Below the pieces are notes generated by a model that saw only the letters and a list, made by a program, of their open reading frames with translations, did no database searches and was not told the DNA's origin. From NCBI RefSeq assembly GCF_009883055.1, contig NZ_WWVR01000002.1, forward strand, positions 62,001 through 126,000: 64,000 nt of DNA, read 5' to 3'. Position 1 is the stretch's first letter. Each line of letters starts with the position of its first letter. Position numbers and translations under genes: made by a program. This document shows positions 26,798 to 36,709 of the stretch, piece by piece. The stretch comes from Blautia sp. BIOML-A1. GTDB lineage: Bacteria > Bacillota > Clostridia > Lachnospirales > Lachnospiraceae.

Positions 26798-28753
26798 ATG
26801 GGCAGTAACAATGCACAGACAGGAAGAAACAGAACAGAAGTTAAAGAAAAATTAGATCTGATTCTTGAATCTGCAGAAGCACAGCATCCATTCAGTAAGA
26901 AAAACTATGTTTTTATGCGAAAACTTGTTTTTTTGTGGATTGTTGGCAACGATAATCAGATAGTGCAGTATTTAAAATCAGAAATTCAGAGCATTGTTGA
27001 AGACAGACGCTCCATCTGGATCATACACAGTGATCCATCCGATATAACAGATAAAGATATTTATCACAAAATCTATGAAGGAATAGAATGTGCATCAACA
27101 AATTATCTTGGGGTAGATATGGATCATCTGATGGTCTGCCCGATCCTTCTTAAAGGCTGTTTTGAACAGAAAGAAAATGCAGAGCATTTTACACAGGCAG
27201 CTGTTTATGTGCAGGAAGAAATGAAAAAGAGACATCGTTACATTGAATGGAGTCCTTTTGTTCTGACAAGCGATGAAGACATTGATATGACAAGAAATCA
27301 GATTCAGTTTTCTGTTCAGTTTATGGAAAGAATCATGGAAGAAGGCAGAAAGGCTTTTCTGGACTGCTGTTGTCCGGCATGTGTGATTTCTGATGTGAAT
27401 GAAATAGGGCAGGCAATTTCCATAGAGCAGGCAGCCAAAATTATAGTGATGCTTACCGTATTCAGAAATACAAGCTGTGAAAATGAAGATACTCTGGCAT
27501 CAATTATGATGCCGGTTCAGGAATATGAAAAGGAATATTTCTTTTCTGCGAGAGCAGTTTCCATCTGCGAACCAGTGAAATCATTGATGCTGAATCGTCT
27601 GCTGGCAGTTCACAGATGCTTCCAGAATGGTCTGTTTCCGCAGCAGAAACTGTTCGACAATCTGGAACATTCTTTTTTTGAAGGGAAAGAATGGAAGGAA
27701 CAACTGGATAAAGTTGCTCATGATCAGAATTATACAGTTCTGACAGAGTCTATTTACAGCAATATACCGCTTGCAGATAACAGAATGTATGAGCAGATGT
27801 TAAGAAAATTCTGCCAGAAATATTATTTTGAACCTCTTTCGGAGGAGAGAGAGCAATTATTAAAGAAATGGTGGAAATCATTTCTGGAAGAATTTTTTTT
27901 GCATTTGGCAGGCTCTATGGAGAGTCTGGACAAAATTGAAGAGAACCGGGAAAAAATTATAGATAAAGTACCGAAGCTGAATATAAATAGTCCACAGAAC
28001 AAGTTTATAAATGACATGAGAAAGAGCTGTGAGGCCTGGCTGATCAATGAACTCAGAGTCTTTCCACAAAAGATGGTTGAGGAGGCAATGAAACCAGAAG
28101 GTATTTATGTAAGAGCGTTTCGTCAGAATAAAGAATTTCTGCAGGATATTTTTCAGAAGATGGAAGATGCGATGCAGCGAGAGATAAAACGTCTACAACA
28201 GACAGAATTATTGCTGAATACCGGTGGTGGTCATATTTCAAATGCACAGGATGAGGCAGAACATTGGTTTCAGGACTATAAGAACACTGTACCGACGAAA
28301 GTAAAAGAAGTTTACAAAGATTATCAGACAATATTGTGCAGGATGTTCCAGTCAAATGAGAATCATACCGGAACTATGAGCGGAAATCTTCTGGAAAATT
28401 ACAGCAAGATTGTTTCCGGAAGTATTGAAAGCCGGGAAGCTTACATGAAAAAGAATCTGACGAATCTGGCAGCATCTGATATGGAACAGCTGCTCACAAA
28501 GCTGGAGCAGAACTGGCGGTATCCTCTCCGTATGATCGGAAGCGTAGATCAGAACAAAGAACAGAAACTGTATGTTATGGGAAACAGGGACAATTACCTG
28601 TGCAGAAGAATACGGGAGCAGGAGGGGCACTATCAGATCGCATTTAAAGAGTGCCCATTGGATGATCGTCTGGAAATTGTAAGGGTTTCTGACAGAATGA
28701 CAGAAGGACAGATTATAACAAAAGAACAGGAGAGTGAGAAAGTTGAATTATAA
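26798..28753 (+). CDS. Uncharacterised large protein of the tubulin/GTPase locus
   Basis: 651 residues, no signal peptide or membrane helix, no motif I recognise. It appears mixed alpha/beta in the first 150 residues (VFLWIVGNDNQIVQYL, IWIIHSDPSDI look like Rossmann strands) and helical afterwards, with a cysteine cluster DCCCPAC around residues 190-196. The 3' end overlaps the next gene, indicating coupled translation. The start follows TTGGGAGGAAA. It probably acts in the cytosol with the tubulin-like protein or the GTPase encoded nearby. Confidence 0.75.
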   Translation: MGSNNAQTGRNRTEVKEKLDLILESAEAQHPFSKKNYVFMRKLVFLWIVGNDNQIVQYLKSEIQSIVEDRRSIWIIHSDPSDITDKDIYHKIYEGIECASTNYLGVDMDHLMVCPILLKGCFEQKENAEHFTQAAVYVQEEMKKRHRYIEWSPFVLTSDEDIDMTRNQIQFSVQFMERIMEEGRKAFLDCCCPACVISDVNEIGQAISIEQAAKIIVMLTVFRNTSCENEDTLASIMMPVQEYEKEYFFSARAVSICEPVKSLMLNRLLAVHRCFQNGLFPQQKLFDNLEHSFFEGKEWKEQLDKVAHDQNYTVLTESIYSNIPLADNRMYEQMLRKFCQKYYFEPLSEEREQLLKKWWKSFLEEFFLHLAGSMESLDKIEENREKIIDKVPKLNINSPQNKFINDMRKSCEAWLINELRVFPQKMVEEAMKPEGIYVRAFRQNKEFLQDIFQKMEDAMQREIKRLQQTELLLNTGGGHISNAQDEAEHWFQDYKNTVPTKVKEVYKDYQTILCRMFQSNENHTGTMSGNLLENYSKIVSGSIESREAYMKKNLTNLAASDMEQLLTKLEQNWRYPLRMIGSVDQNKEQKLYVMGNRDNYLCRRIREQEGHYQIAFKECPLDDRLEIVRVSDRMTEGQIITKEQESEKVEL

Positions 28754-29384
28754 ACCGCTGAAAGGATTAAGAGGAATACAGATGCAGGCGGATTTTACAA
28801 GATTTCAATTTTCCTGGGATTCTGCCGGAAATGATTCCAGAGTTCATTTCATCTGGATATACAAAGAAGATGAGCTAAACAATCCAAGGATGTTTTCGTA
28901 TGCACAGTGTATAGATAATCGTATACAGGTGGCATTTCAATACAACAATATTCCTATGCAGGAGATACGAAAAATCCGTTTTCTGGTTTTTCTGTCGGAA
29001 GATCAGAGAGCTCCTTCAAGAGAAGATCTTGCCAGCCTGTATCAGGATTCGGGATATATCTGCGAAGTATGCTGCGGGACCGGGGAGGTAAAATGGAGAT
29101 GGTTACAGGAACCTGCAGGAATGACCCTTTTCATGAATAGCAACAAAAAAATACCGGAAAATATTCTGTATTATGAATATAGATATGGAAATAAAACATT
29201 TCAATTTGAAATACCGGGAGAAATAAATTACGGTGAAAACAGTTATAAAGGTATTTATTTTCCGGCTTTACAGGAACCACCGGTATTAAAGTCCAGAGAA
29301 CCGAATATTATGCTCTCGGTTGGGAAAGAAAAACCCGGAAGCAGGGGAATTTTTGAAAAATTTGCAGATATGTTCAGAAAATAA
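28743..29384 (+). CDS. Uncharacterised beta-rich protein
   Basis: About 213 residues, predicted beta-sandwich-like with many aromatic strands and a C-E-V-C-C segment near residue 110. Family not recognised. The start is uncertain. AGGAG (28728-28732) is about 10 bases from TTG 28743 but almost touches GTG 28734, so I prefer TTG; either overlaps the preceding gene. It lies 21 nt before the GTPase gene and may belong to the same complex. Confidence 0.7.
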   Translation: MNYKPLKGLRGIQMQADFTRFQFSWDSAGNDSRVHFIWIYKEDELNNPRMFSYAQCIDNRIQVAFQYNNIPMQEIRKIRFLVFLSEDQRAPSREDLASLYQDSGYICEVCCGTGEVKWRWLQEPAGMTLFMNSNKKIPENILYYEYRYGNKTFQFEIPGEINYGENSYKGIYFPALQEPPVLKSREPNIMLSVGKEKPGSRGIFEKFADMFRK

Positions 29385-29405
29385 GAGGAACAAGGAGAGA
29401 AAGCG

Positions 29406-30851
29406 ATGGGATATTATCCGATTAAGTGTGTCCATTGTATGCGTTCTGTAGCGATGGATGAAAGATGCGTAAAAATGGTACCGGAAGAAGTTAAAACGTT
29501 CAATTCAAGACTCGACGGATCACAGCCGATAGTAGTCTTAAATAATAATAAGAAAAACAAGCAGATTGAGTACAAAAGTCTGAGAGAACTTCGAAACAGT
29601 CATGTTATCGAACATGAGGAAATTCATCCAATTAAGATTTCCGGGGAGTATCAGAACATTGAAGAATGTAGAAAAGATTTTGTTCAGTCGATTGATGTGA
29701 AGGATCTGGAAATTGATGGAACAAAGATGAGCGGTACGATTCGCAAATTTTATTGTCCATACTGTCATAATGAGATTATTTCAATGGCAGGCAAGCTGCC
29801 AATGTATCTGATCAGTATTATGGGACCGAGTTCTGCCGGAAAAACGGTATATCTTACAGTACTTCATAAGCTTCTGGGTGGAATAAATTATCCGCTGCCG
29901 CAGGGACATCTGTCATTCGATAATTTTGGAGAGATGAGTAATGAGTTCCGTAAATTTGCTCTTGCTCTTAACAGAACAGGAACTCTGCCAAGTACAACAA
30001 CAGAAAACCGTAAAGATCCATATCTTCTGCGTGTGAATTATATTGCAGATGATAATTCTCAGGAAGTGAATAAACAGTGTCTTATCGGGCTGATAGATAT
30101 GCGAGGTGAGATGCTTCATGGGGATCATGATGATGATCTGATGGATTTTAACCTTCCACAGTTTAAAGAAGCGAATGGATTTATCATGATGGTTGATCCG
30201 GAGACTCTGGAGGGCGTCTATAACCATCTTCCGGAACAGTATTTTGGGGGAAGAAGCATTGAACAGCTGGATGAGACTCTTGGGTCAATGAGACAGACGA
30301 TCATAAACTGTATCACAGCAGAGATGGGATGTATTGAAAAACCAAGTGTAGTGGCACTTGCAAAGCAGGATATTCTTTGCAGAAATTACCAGCAGCTTGG
30401 AATCCCGCTTAACCAGCCGGTAATTGCACCAAATTTCAGACCAGTCAAAGGTACAAATCTTAAGGCATCTTACTATGAGCCGATGAGCAAATCAACCCGA
30501 GCCTGTATTTCACATCTTTCGGGAAGTTTTACATCGTTTCTGGAAACTACTTTTAAGGAACCGTATTTTGTATCACTTTCTGCATTGGGAAGCTTTGTAA
30601 ATATAAGTGGAAATAAATTGGATAATGTTGCAAAGATACGACCAGTTCGTGTAGAAGAACCAATTCTTAAATTACTGATGGATTTTAATTTCCTTCCAAA
30701 GTTCTGCAGTGATGAATATTATGCGGATCCACAGGGAGTCATGAATGAGTGGGGAAAGACTTTTGCAGAAAACTGGGCAGAAAAAGAAGCAATGGATCAG
30801 CCAAAAAAACATTTGCCAAAAAAAAATTTTTGGAACAAAGGTAAAAAATAG
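29406..30851 (+). CDS. Zinc-ribbon GTPase (double-GTPase-like)
   Basis: 481 residues. CxxC pairs at C8/C11 and C117/C120 make a zinc ribbon around a beta insertion. The GTPase part has Walker A GPSSAGKT at 140-147, a switch-II-like D231-M-R-G in LIDMRGE, and a base-specificity motif AKQD at 319-322. The pattern and N-terminal ribbon resemble the double-GTPase families found in predicted bacterial conflict systems. A basic C-terminal tail could bind nucleic acid or membrane. The next gene encodes a candidate GTPase-associated partner 12 nt downstream, the arrangement those families usually show. Confidence 0.75.
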   Translation: MGYYPIKCVHCMRSVAMDERCVKMVPEEVKTFNSRLDGSQPIVVLNNNKKNKQIEYKSLRELRNSHVIEHEEIHPIKISGEYQNIEECRKDFVQSIDVKDLEIDGTKMSGTIRKFYCPYCHNEIISMAGKLPMYLISIMGPSSAGKTVYLTVLHKLLGGINYPLPQGHLSFDNFGEMSNEFRKFALALNRTGTLPSTTTENRKDPYLLRVNYIADDNSQEVNKQCLIGLIDMRGEMLHGDHDDDLMDFNLPQFKEANGFIMMVDPETLEGVYNHLPEQYFGGRSIEQLDETLGSMRQTIINCITAEMGCIEKPSVVALAKQDILCRNYQQLGIPLNQPVIAPNFRPVKGTNLKASYYEPMSKSTRACISHLSGSFTSFLETTFKEPYFVSLSALGSFVNISGNKLDNVAKIRPVRVEEPILKLLMDFNFLPKFCSDEYYADPQGVMNEWGKTFAENWAEKEAMDQPKKHLPKKNFWNKGKK

Positions 30852-30863
30852 GAGGGACTTGCC

Positions 30864-33800
30864 ATGATAGGTCAGCATATATATTCCAGATGCCTGGAAG
30901 GATATTTCTCAAAATCTGGTCTGAATGCCGACAGTACAACTGTGACGATCAGCATGAATATGTTTGCGAGAGTGGAACAGGCAAAGCTGGTTGCAAAAGA
31001 ATGTGAAAAAATAAGTACTCTGGAAGATATCCGTCCTGTTCCGCAGGAAATACAGGGAGCATATCGGGGAGTACTCAAAATCCGAAGATTAAACCAGCAG
31101 ATTACAGTGGTGTGCCGTTCTTATCGCCTTCATTCCACAGGAAGCGGTGAAAGCAGAGATTTTACATATGGAAGCAGTTATATCCTTGCAGGAGATGATA
31201 AGGAACATTTCCTGGAATCACCGGAATATGTACTGAATATTCAGGATTTTGAGGCATATCCTTCAGTTATGCAGCGAATTCAGGAATCCAGAATGCAGGG
31301 AAACGGAGGAAAAATTGAGGCAAACGAAGAATATTCTCTGTTTCGCAGTAATGCTCTGGAAATTTCAACAGATATTTTTCAGAAAGCAGGTTTTACAAAA
31401 GAGCTTTTTGTAGAATATATTTCCAGTATTATTCAGAGGGTTTCTCTTTCACATTATTCAGGACATGAGAATGATAAGGTTCTTATAATTCTGCCGCGGG
31501 CGTATAACCAGGGATGGGAAAGAAGCGGTGGAAATGCCTATGCAGAAGAAATACTGGTGGCAACAATGAAACTTCTCCCGACATGTGTGGAAGAACAGCT
31601 GAATGCAACAACCGGTGGAAGAGAAGATCCAACGGCTCCTGTACTGGATGGATATCAGCTTGTATTTATGGAGCCATGTAATACAAAGAGCTGGAAACTG
31701 AGTGAATATTCTGTTATTGATCTGGATCAGCAGGAAAGCTGGATTTCTAAAGATCTGGATACATCGTATGGAGAATTTCTCTGGAATTATCTGAATGCTC
31801 CGGAAGTCAGAGAGAAGTTTGAGAAAGAATATGAAAGTCTGTTCAATGAAGGGAAAAGTGAGGAACAGGATCAGGCACCGGAGAAATTCAGTTTTCTTCT
31901 GGATCTGCACTGCCAGGAAACGGATGGATTTGCTGATATCCACAAGAGACACCGCCTGTTATTTGATCTGTTAGATTATAACGAAGAAGGCTGGACGGAG
32001 AGAAGTACATATGTTGCAGCTGAAATATTGAAACTGGAAATTCGGGAGCCACAGTATGATACCAGACTGGAGAATGCTCTTCTGGAACTGGCAGAGCAGG
32101 AAACGTGTCCGTCAGAGTTAAAACCGTTTATTGTAACCGTTCTTCTGCAGAATATTCTGAATGGTAATGGCAGGGAAGAAAGCATTCAGTGGATCTGCCG
32201 GGAAATACAGAACGATATGGTTGTGAGCAAACTCAGAGAAGCAAACCAGTATGTGCTGCAGAATGAAGACAGTATTATATGGTACGAAAAAAAATCACTC
32301 CTGAAGCTGTATATGGAAATCTGCAAAAATTCAGAACTTGGGGCAGATGAAGGTGTAAAAAGTGAGATTTTGTCAATTCTGACAGACTGGCATATACAGT
32401 TATTTATTAAAGGAGACTGGCAGAACTGTGCCACAATTATGAGCATTCTTGCGGCACAGCTGGAAAATCCGGAACTGAGAGAAGAAAACAGAAAAGAAAT
32501 ATATGAAAATCTTCTGGATGTACTGCTTTCCGGAGAGAAAGAAAGTGAAAAACAGATTTCGGATATTCTGAAACAGGAAGAACGGAAATTTACTGTATAT
32601 CCGCGAAATCTGAAACTGTTCCGTGAGTGCTTTGAAAAGAAAGTCCGTGAAGACGGAATCAGTATAGGCGACGGAATAATCTGGCAGTTGACTTATCTTG
32701 CTGTGTCCGGAGATGAGGTTTATTTACATGAACACTGGAGACCACTTCACAAAGATCTTGTTGTTAAATACAGAAACATATATAAAAGAGAAATTTTTGA
32801 GGAAATCTATAAAGATTTTAGAGGATGGATATCTAACAGTGATGAGAAGAAACTTCCGCTGATATGCAGTGCGGTTGCGGTAACGGAAGCCAATAATCTG
32901 CTTTATGGATATCCGGAATATTGTCCAACTATGCAGAAACTGCGTTCGATAATGAAGTTCTTGGAAAATAATGGAAGATATCAGTCAGCAACAAATCTGC
33001 TTTACAGACGTTATAGTGTTCTGGAAGAAATGGAACAGAAAAAATCTTTCTTTATCAATGAATTGAACAGGGAAGAACAGTGGATGCTGCTCTTTAGCAA
33101 TGAATTTTCCGATAATAAAGATGAACTGTTGAGTAAAGTAAAAGAAGAATTTGCAGGTATGCGAAAAGAATTCTTCAGTGTTGCGAAAAAACTGGAACTG
33201 ATTGACAAAGAACAGTTAAAGAAAACAGCAGACATTTATTTTGAATTATGTGAGAAGTATATCAGAGAAAATAACAAAAATGCAGATGCACTGGATGCGT
33301 GGTGCTGGGTTTGCAGAAATGAAATTCATGAAATAGAAACTATTTCAAAGAATATAAGTTTTAATGCGTATGTTATCAAGCTGTTCCGTCAGAGAATGGC
33401 AGCGACATCACAGGAGTCAGCAGAGGCTCTGAGTATAGGTGATATTCTGTTCTTGAAAGAGAAAAAAATTCTGCCTCTGGGAGCAAACTGGGGATTTCTG
33501 GATGTGGTTGGCACTTTATATGATGCTGATCCGAATTATCAGTCAGAAGAATTCCTGCAGATTCGAAATAAAATTGTTCTTGAACATAATGATATAATAA
33601 AAAAAATATATCTGTCGGCTTTGACAGAAAAGCGTGAGATGCTCCTGAGAGATAACATAAAAAAAGAAATTACATATAATGTTGCTCTTCTGGAGGAGCA
33701 GATTCGTCAGGATCTGAAAGGCACAGAGAGGTCGGTTCTTGAAAGTGTGACAATGGCTGTCTGGAGAACCAGAATAGAGAAAGAAAAGATACTTACTGCA

Positions 33801-34268
33801 TTTCAGTTACTGGAAATTATTCTGTGTTATGGAAATCAGAAAGACTATGGTGTATACGATGGTGAATATGTAAAAGAAAGTATTTTACGGGAATTGTTTG
33901 CGATAGCTCAGAATAAAATCGAGGTATTTGAGGATAAACAGCTGGTAAATGAATATCGAAAACTGAATCGTACAAACAAAATTCTTATGGAACAGTCCGG
34001 AATCATGCAGTGTCTGCAGGAACTGCCAAAAGAGTGGCAGCAGGACTATGCTGTCCGAAGCGAAAGAAATAAATCAGGATGGCTTCTTACAGGAATTTTG
34101 AGCGGTGTTTTTGTTTTGGCTGGAATTGCAGCAGAGGTTCTGTTTTTTATTTTTTATAATCATATAAACATAAACATTGCGGTTCTGACAGGCATCCTGT
34201 TGAGTGCAGCAGGTATAGTAGGAGCAATTGTAGTTCTTATCTGTATGCTGATTTCACTTAATCGATAG
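30864..34268 (+). CDS. Large membrane-anchored protein resembling GTPase-associated protein 1 (GAP1-like)
   Basis: 1134 residues. The N-terminal about 220 residues (IYSRCLEGYFSKSG, YGSSYILAG, YPRAYNQGW-like segment) resemble, from memory, the N-terminal domain of GAP1-type proteins that accompany double-GTPases. The middle is helical, with TPR-like spacing. Two membrane helices close the C-terminus (about 1072-1095 and 1102-1128), anchoring a cytosolic body. It directly follows the GTPase gene behind AGGAGGG. It would link the GTPase switch to the membrane; that is inference. Confidence 0.65.
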   Translation: MIGQHIYSRCLEGYFSKSGLNADSTTVTISMNMFARVEQAKLVAKECEKISTLEDIRPVPQEIQGAYRGVLKIRRLNQQITVVCRSYRLHSTGSGESRDFTYGSSYILAGDDKEHFLESPEYVLNIQDFEAYPSVMQRIQESRMQGNGGKIEANEEYSLFRSNALEISTDIFQKAGFTKELFVEYISSIIQRVSLSHYSGHENDKVLIILPRAYNQGWERSGGNAYAEEILVATMKLLPTCVEEQLNATTGGREDPTAPVLDGYQLVFMEPCNTKSWKLSEYSVIDLDQQESWISKDLDTSYGEFLWNYLNAPEVREKFEKEYESLFNEGKSEEQDQAPEKFSFLLDLHCQETDGFADIHKRHRLLFDLLDYNEEGWTERSTYVAAEILKLEIREPQYDTRLENALLELAEQETCPSELKPFIVTVLLQNILNGNGREESIQWICREIQNDMVVSKLREANQYVLQNEDSIIWYEKKSLLKLYMEICKNSELGADEGVKSEILSILTDWHIQLFIKGDWQNCATIMSILAAQLENPELREENRKEIYENLLDVLLSGEKESEKQISDILKQEERKFTVYPRNLKLFRECFEKKVREDGISIGDGIIWQLTYLAVSGDEVYLHEHWRPLHKDLVVKYRNIYKREIFEEIYKDFRGWISNSDEKKLPLICSAVAVTEANNLLYGYPEYCPTMQKLRSIMKFLENNGRYQSATNLLYRRYSVLEEMEQKKSFFINELNREEQWMLLFSNEFSDNKDELLSKVKEEFAGMRKEFFSVAKKLELIDKEQLKKTADIYFELCEKYIRENNKNADALDAWCWVCRNEIHEIETISKNISFNAYVIKLFRQRMAATSQESAEALSIGDILFLKEKKILPLGANWGFLDVVGTLYDADPNYQSEEFLQIRNKIVLEHNDIIKKIYLSALTEKREMLLRDNIKKEITYNVALLEEQIRQDLKGTERSVLESVTMAVWRTRIEKEKILTAFQLLEIILCYGNQKDYGVYDGEYVKESILRELFAIAQNKIEVFEDKQLVNEYRKLNRTNKILMEQSGIMQCLQELPKEWQQDYAVRSERNKSGWLLTGILSGVFVLAGIAAEVLFFIFYNHININIAVLTGILLSAAGIVGAIVVLICMLISLNR

Positions 34269-34300
34269 AAAGACGGATGAAGCAGGGAGGAAAAACTGCT

Positions 34301-35557
34301 GTGAAGGAAGAAAACAACACAGAAAAGAAAGAATTTCCAAAAGATATAGATTATGTAAACCCTTATGTGGGACTGGACAAAATCTATGAAAAAGATCCCT
34401 ACAAAAATCTGGCGGACGGTTCTAAGAAAAAAAAGACGAAGCAGCCTGCTGAAAAACAAAAACCGGAAAAAAACAGAAAAAGCGGATGGATACTTGGCAT
34501 AGTACTTGGTATTATGCTGGGCGTTGGCGGATATCTGTTTATCAGTGGAAACGGGAGCGAATTATTAAACCAAAGGTTACAGACCGGCAAAACAGCAAAT
34601 ACAGTAAAACAGGCCAGGGCACCGAGTCAGACTGCAGCGTCAGAACCAACAGCGACACCGGAACCAACAGCGACGCCAGAGCCGACAGCGACGCCGGAAC
34701 CAACCGCAACGCCTGCACCGGACTGGCATTCAGCAGTTACGGATGAAGAGCAGGAAGCACAGATGAAAGAAGGTACATGGCTGGATCGAAATTATATGAC
34801 CAGCCTGATGGATGCAAGTGGAGCAAGATATGGTGTCTATGTGATGGATCTTACCAATTATACCAATTATGCGATTGGAGAGGCAGATACTCCGCTTCCG
34901 GCATCTGCATTGATTGGAATTCCAATTATGTATACGATTGCAGAGGGAATAGACCGAGGGGGCTACAGTATGGATACGCTCATCAGATTTTCGTATACGT
35001 TTCAAAATGGACGGGGTGGATATACAGCACAGCAAAATGGACAGATGCTGACGATAAGAGAACTGCTGGTGGCAGGCCTGACATCCAGTGATAATAATGC
35101 CTGGAATTCCCTGATGGATTATCTGACCCGTGAGCAGATTAATACGATATGTTATCAATATGGATATGACAGTGTAGATCTTCAGCGGGCAATTATGAAT
35201 GGTACATCATCACAGGAGAATTATATCAGTGCAAGGGATGCTGCAATGATGCTGAATGCCATCTATCAGGATAATTTCGATGAAATTGACAGTAACTTTT
35301 TAAGACTGTACTTCAGAATATCAGCAAGTGATACTGCCAACAAGGGAATGTATCCGGCATGTACAAATGCAGGCAATCTGCTGAATCTGAATGGTGTTAC
35401 GCAGACACGATATAATGAAGTCGGTCTGGTTGAAAATGGAGATGAAGTGTTCATTATGGCAGCACTGACAATAGATGGAAAACAGGAAACATCAGCTCCA
35501 TGTGTGACAAATGAAGCAGCCTACGTGCTGGCAAATCTGAAAAAGGGGGAAAGGTAA
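34301..35557 (+). CDS. Membrane-anchored beta-lactamase-fold ectodomain lacking catalytic residues
   Basis: 418 residues from GTG 34301 (ten bases after AGGGAGG; an ATG at 34277 has no ribosome site). A cytosolic tail, one membrane helix (about 62-82) and a (EPTATP)4 linker precede a class A beta-lactamase/serine-hydrolase fold. At the usual S-x-x-K the sequence reads PASALIGIP, so serine aligns with Ala and lysine with Gly. The SDN motif survives (SSDNNAWN), and K-T-G is replaced by N-A-G. It is therefore a likely pseudo-enzyme that binds wall or ligand outside the cell. Paired with the next gene, which has lost different residues. Confidence 0.75.
   Translation: MKEENNTEKKEFPKDIDYVNPYVGLDKIYEKDPYKNLADGSKKKKTKQPAEKQKPEKNRKSGWILGIVLGIMLGVGGYLFISGNGSELLNQRLQTGKTANTVKQARAPSQTAASEPTATPEPTATPEPTATPEPTATPAPDWHSAVTDEEQEAQMKEGTWLDRNYMTSLMDASGARYGVYVMDLTNYTNYAIGEADTPLPASALIGIPIMYTIAEGIDRGGYSMDTLIRFSYTFQNGRGGYTAQQNGQMLTIRELLVAGLTSSDNNAWNSLMDYLTREQINTICYQYGYDSVDLQRAIMNGTSSQENYISARDAAMMLNAIYQDNFDEIDSNFLRLYFRISASDTANKGMYPACTNAGNLLNLNGVTQTRYNEVGLVENGDEVFIMAALTIDGKQETSAPCVTNEAAYVLANLKKGER
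34643..34714 (+). repeat. Four 18-bp coding repeats (EPTATP)
   Basis: Exact 18-bp periodicity encoding a Pro/Thr wall-spanning linker between the membrane helix and the beta-lactamase-like domain. Confidence 0.9.
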
Positions 35558-35558
35558 A

Positions 35559-36644
35559 GTGAATACGGAAACAAAAGGAAAGCCCATAGGAAAAATTCTC
35601 CTGATATTTTTTCTGGTTCTGGCATTTACAGGAATCGGAATTCTGCTTCAGGTTTTTGTAAGACAGTCGACGGATCTGACGGCAAAAAAAGATTCAGAAA
35701 GTGAAATTCAGAAGCAGATTGAAAATAAAAATAAGGAGATAGCTGGACTGGAAAAGGAAAAAGAAAAGTTAAATTCAAAATTACAAGAACAACAGAAAAA
35801 AGCAGCTGAGGAAGAGCAGCAGAAAGCTCAGCAGAAAGATCAGGAGGGATTACCGGGACTGCGGGACAAAATAACTTCAGTATTAGAAGGACAGGCAGGA
35901 ACATGGTCTGTATATGTGAAGAACCTGGAGAATGGACAACCTGAGAAGTATAACGATGCACAGATGAAGGGGGCAGGGCTTTTGAAGCTTTATGTTATGG
36001 GAGCTGCCTATGCCTACACTCAGAACCAGAATGATTCTATCCAGGCAGATGAGAAATTTGTGGAGTCGATACATACAATGATTGGAAAAGCTGATAATGA
36101 AGACGCAAATCAGATACTGAGTCAGATTGGTGGTATAGAGTATGTAAACCAATATATAAAAGAGAATGGTTATGAAGAAACTATACTGGAGGATCAGTTT
36201 GGAGACGGCAGCACTACATCTGTGACAGATTGTGGAAAGTTTCTGGAAAACGTTTATAACAATAGTGAAAGTGACGGAAAAGCAGGGGATTCTGCATCGG
36301 AAAATATACCTGACAAAATGATGGCAGACCTCAGAAATCAGGCAACATCAGGCAAAATCCATGAAGGACTTGAACAAGAAGGAGGATTTGCAAATAAGAC
36401 CGGAGATCTTGACGGGGTAGAAAATGAAGTGGCAATTGTATTCAATGAACATGGACCAGACTATATTATATGTATTATGTCTCAGGATGTAAATAAGGAA
36501 GCTGCGCCGGTTGTTATTCAGAGGCTGTCTTCAGAAGTCTATAATTATTTTTACACAGATGAATCCGGGGAGGCAACAGATCCTGAGAACACAGAAGAAG
36601 CAAATTCTGATGACACAGAGACAACAGATTCTGAGAATCCATAA
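35559..36644 (+). CDS. Second beta-lactamase-fold ectodomain, catalytic serine missing
   Basis: 361 residues from GTG 35559, one base after the previous stop. A membrane helix (about 11-30) and a coiled coil (about 43-90) precede a class A beta-lactamase-like domain. The S-x-x-K position reads GLLKLY (lysine kept, serine replaced by Gly), SDN reads ADN, and K-T-G is kept (NKTGDLDG). The tail is acidic and Thr/Glu-rich. The two neighbours have complementary losses, suggesting a non-catalytic pair derived by duplication. Confidence 0.75.
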   Translation: MNTETKGKPIGKILLIFFLVLAFTGIGILLQVFVRQSTDLTAKKDSESEIQKQIENKNKEIAGLEKEKEKLNSKLQEQQKKAAEEEQQKAQQKDQEGLPGLRDKITSVLEGQAGTWSVYVKNLENGQPEKYNDAQMKGAGLLKLYVMGAAYAYTQNQNDSIQADEKFVESIHTMIGKADNEDANQILSQIGGIEYVNQYIKENGYEETILEDQFGDGSTTSVTDCGKFLENVYNNSESDGKAGDSASENIPDKMMADLRNQATSGKIHEGLEQEGGFANKTGDLDGVENEVAIVFNEHGPDYIICIMSQDVNKEAAPVVIQRLSSEVYNYFYTDESGEATDPENTEEANSDDTETTDSENP

Positions 36645-36709
36645 GGCAGGAAATAGCCTGTGGCTGAAAGGAACGACATCTGAAAATTAAAAGGAAAGGT
36701 AACTTTGTT

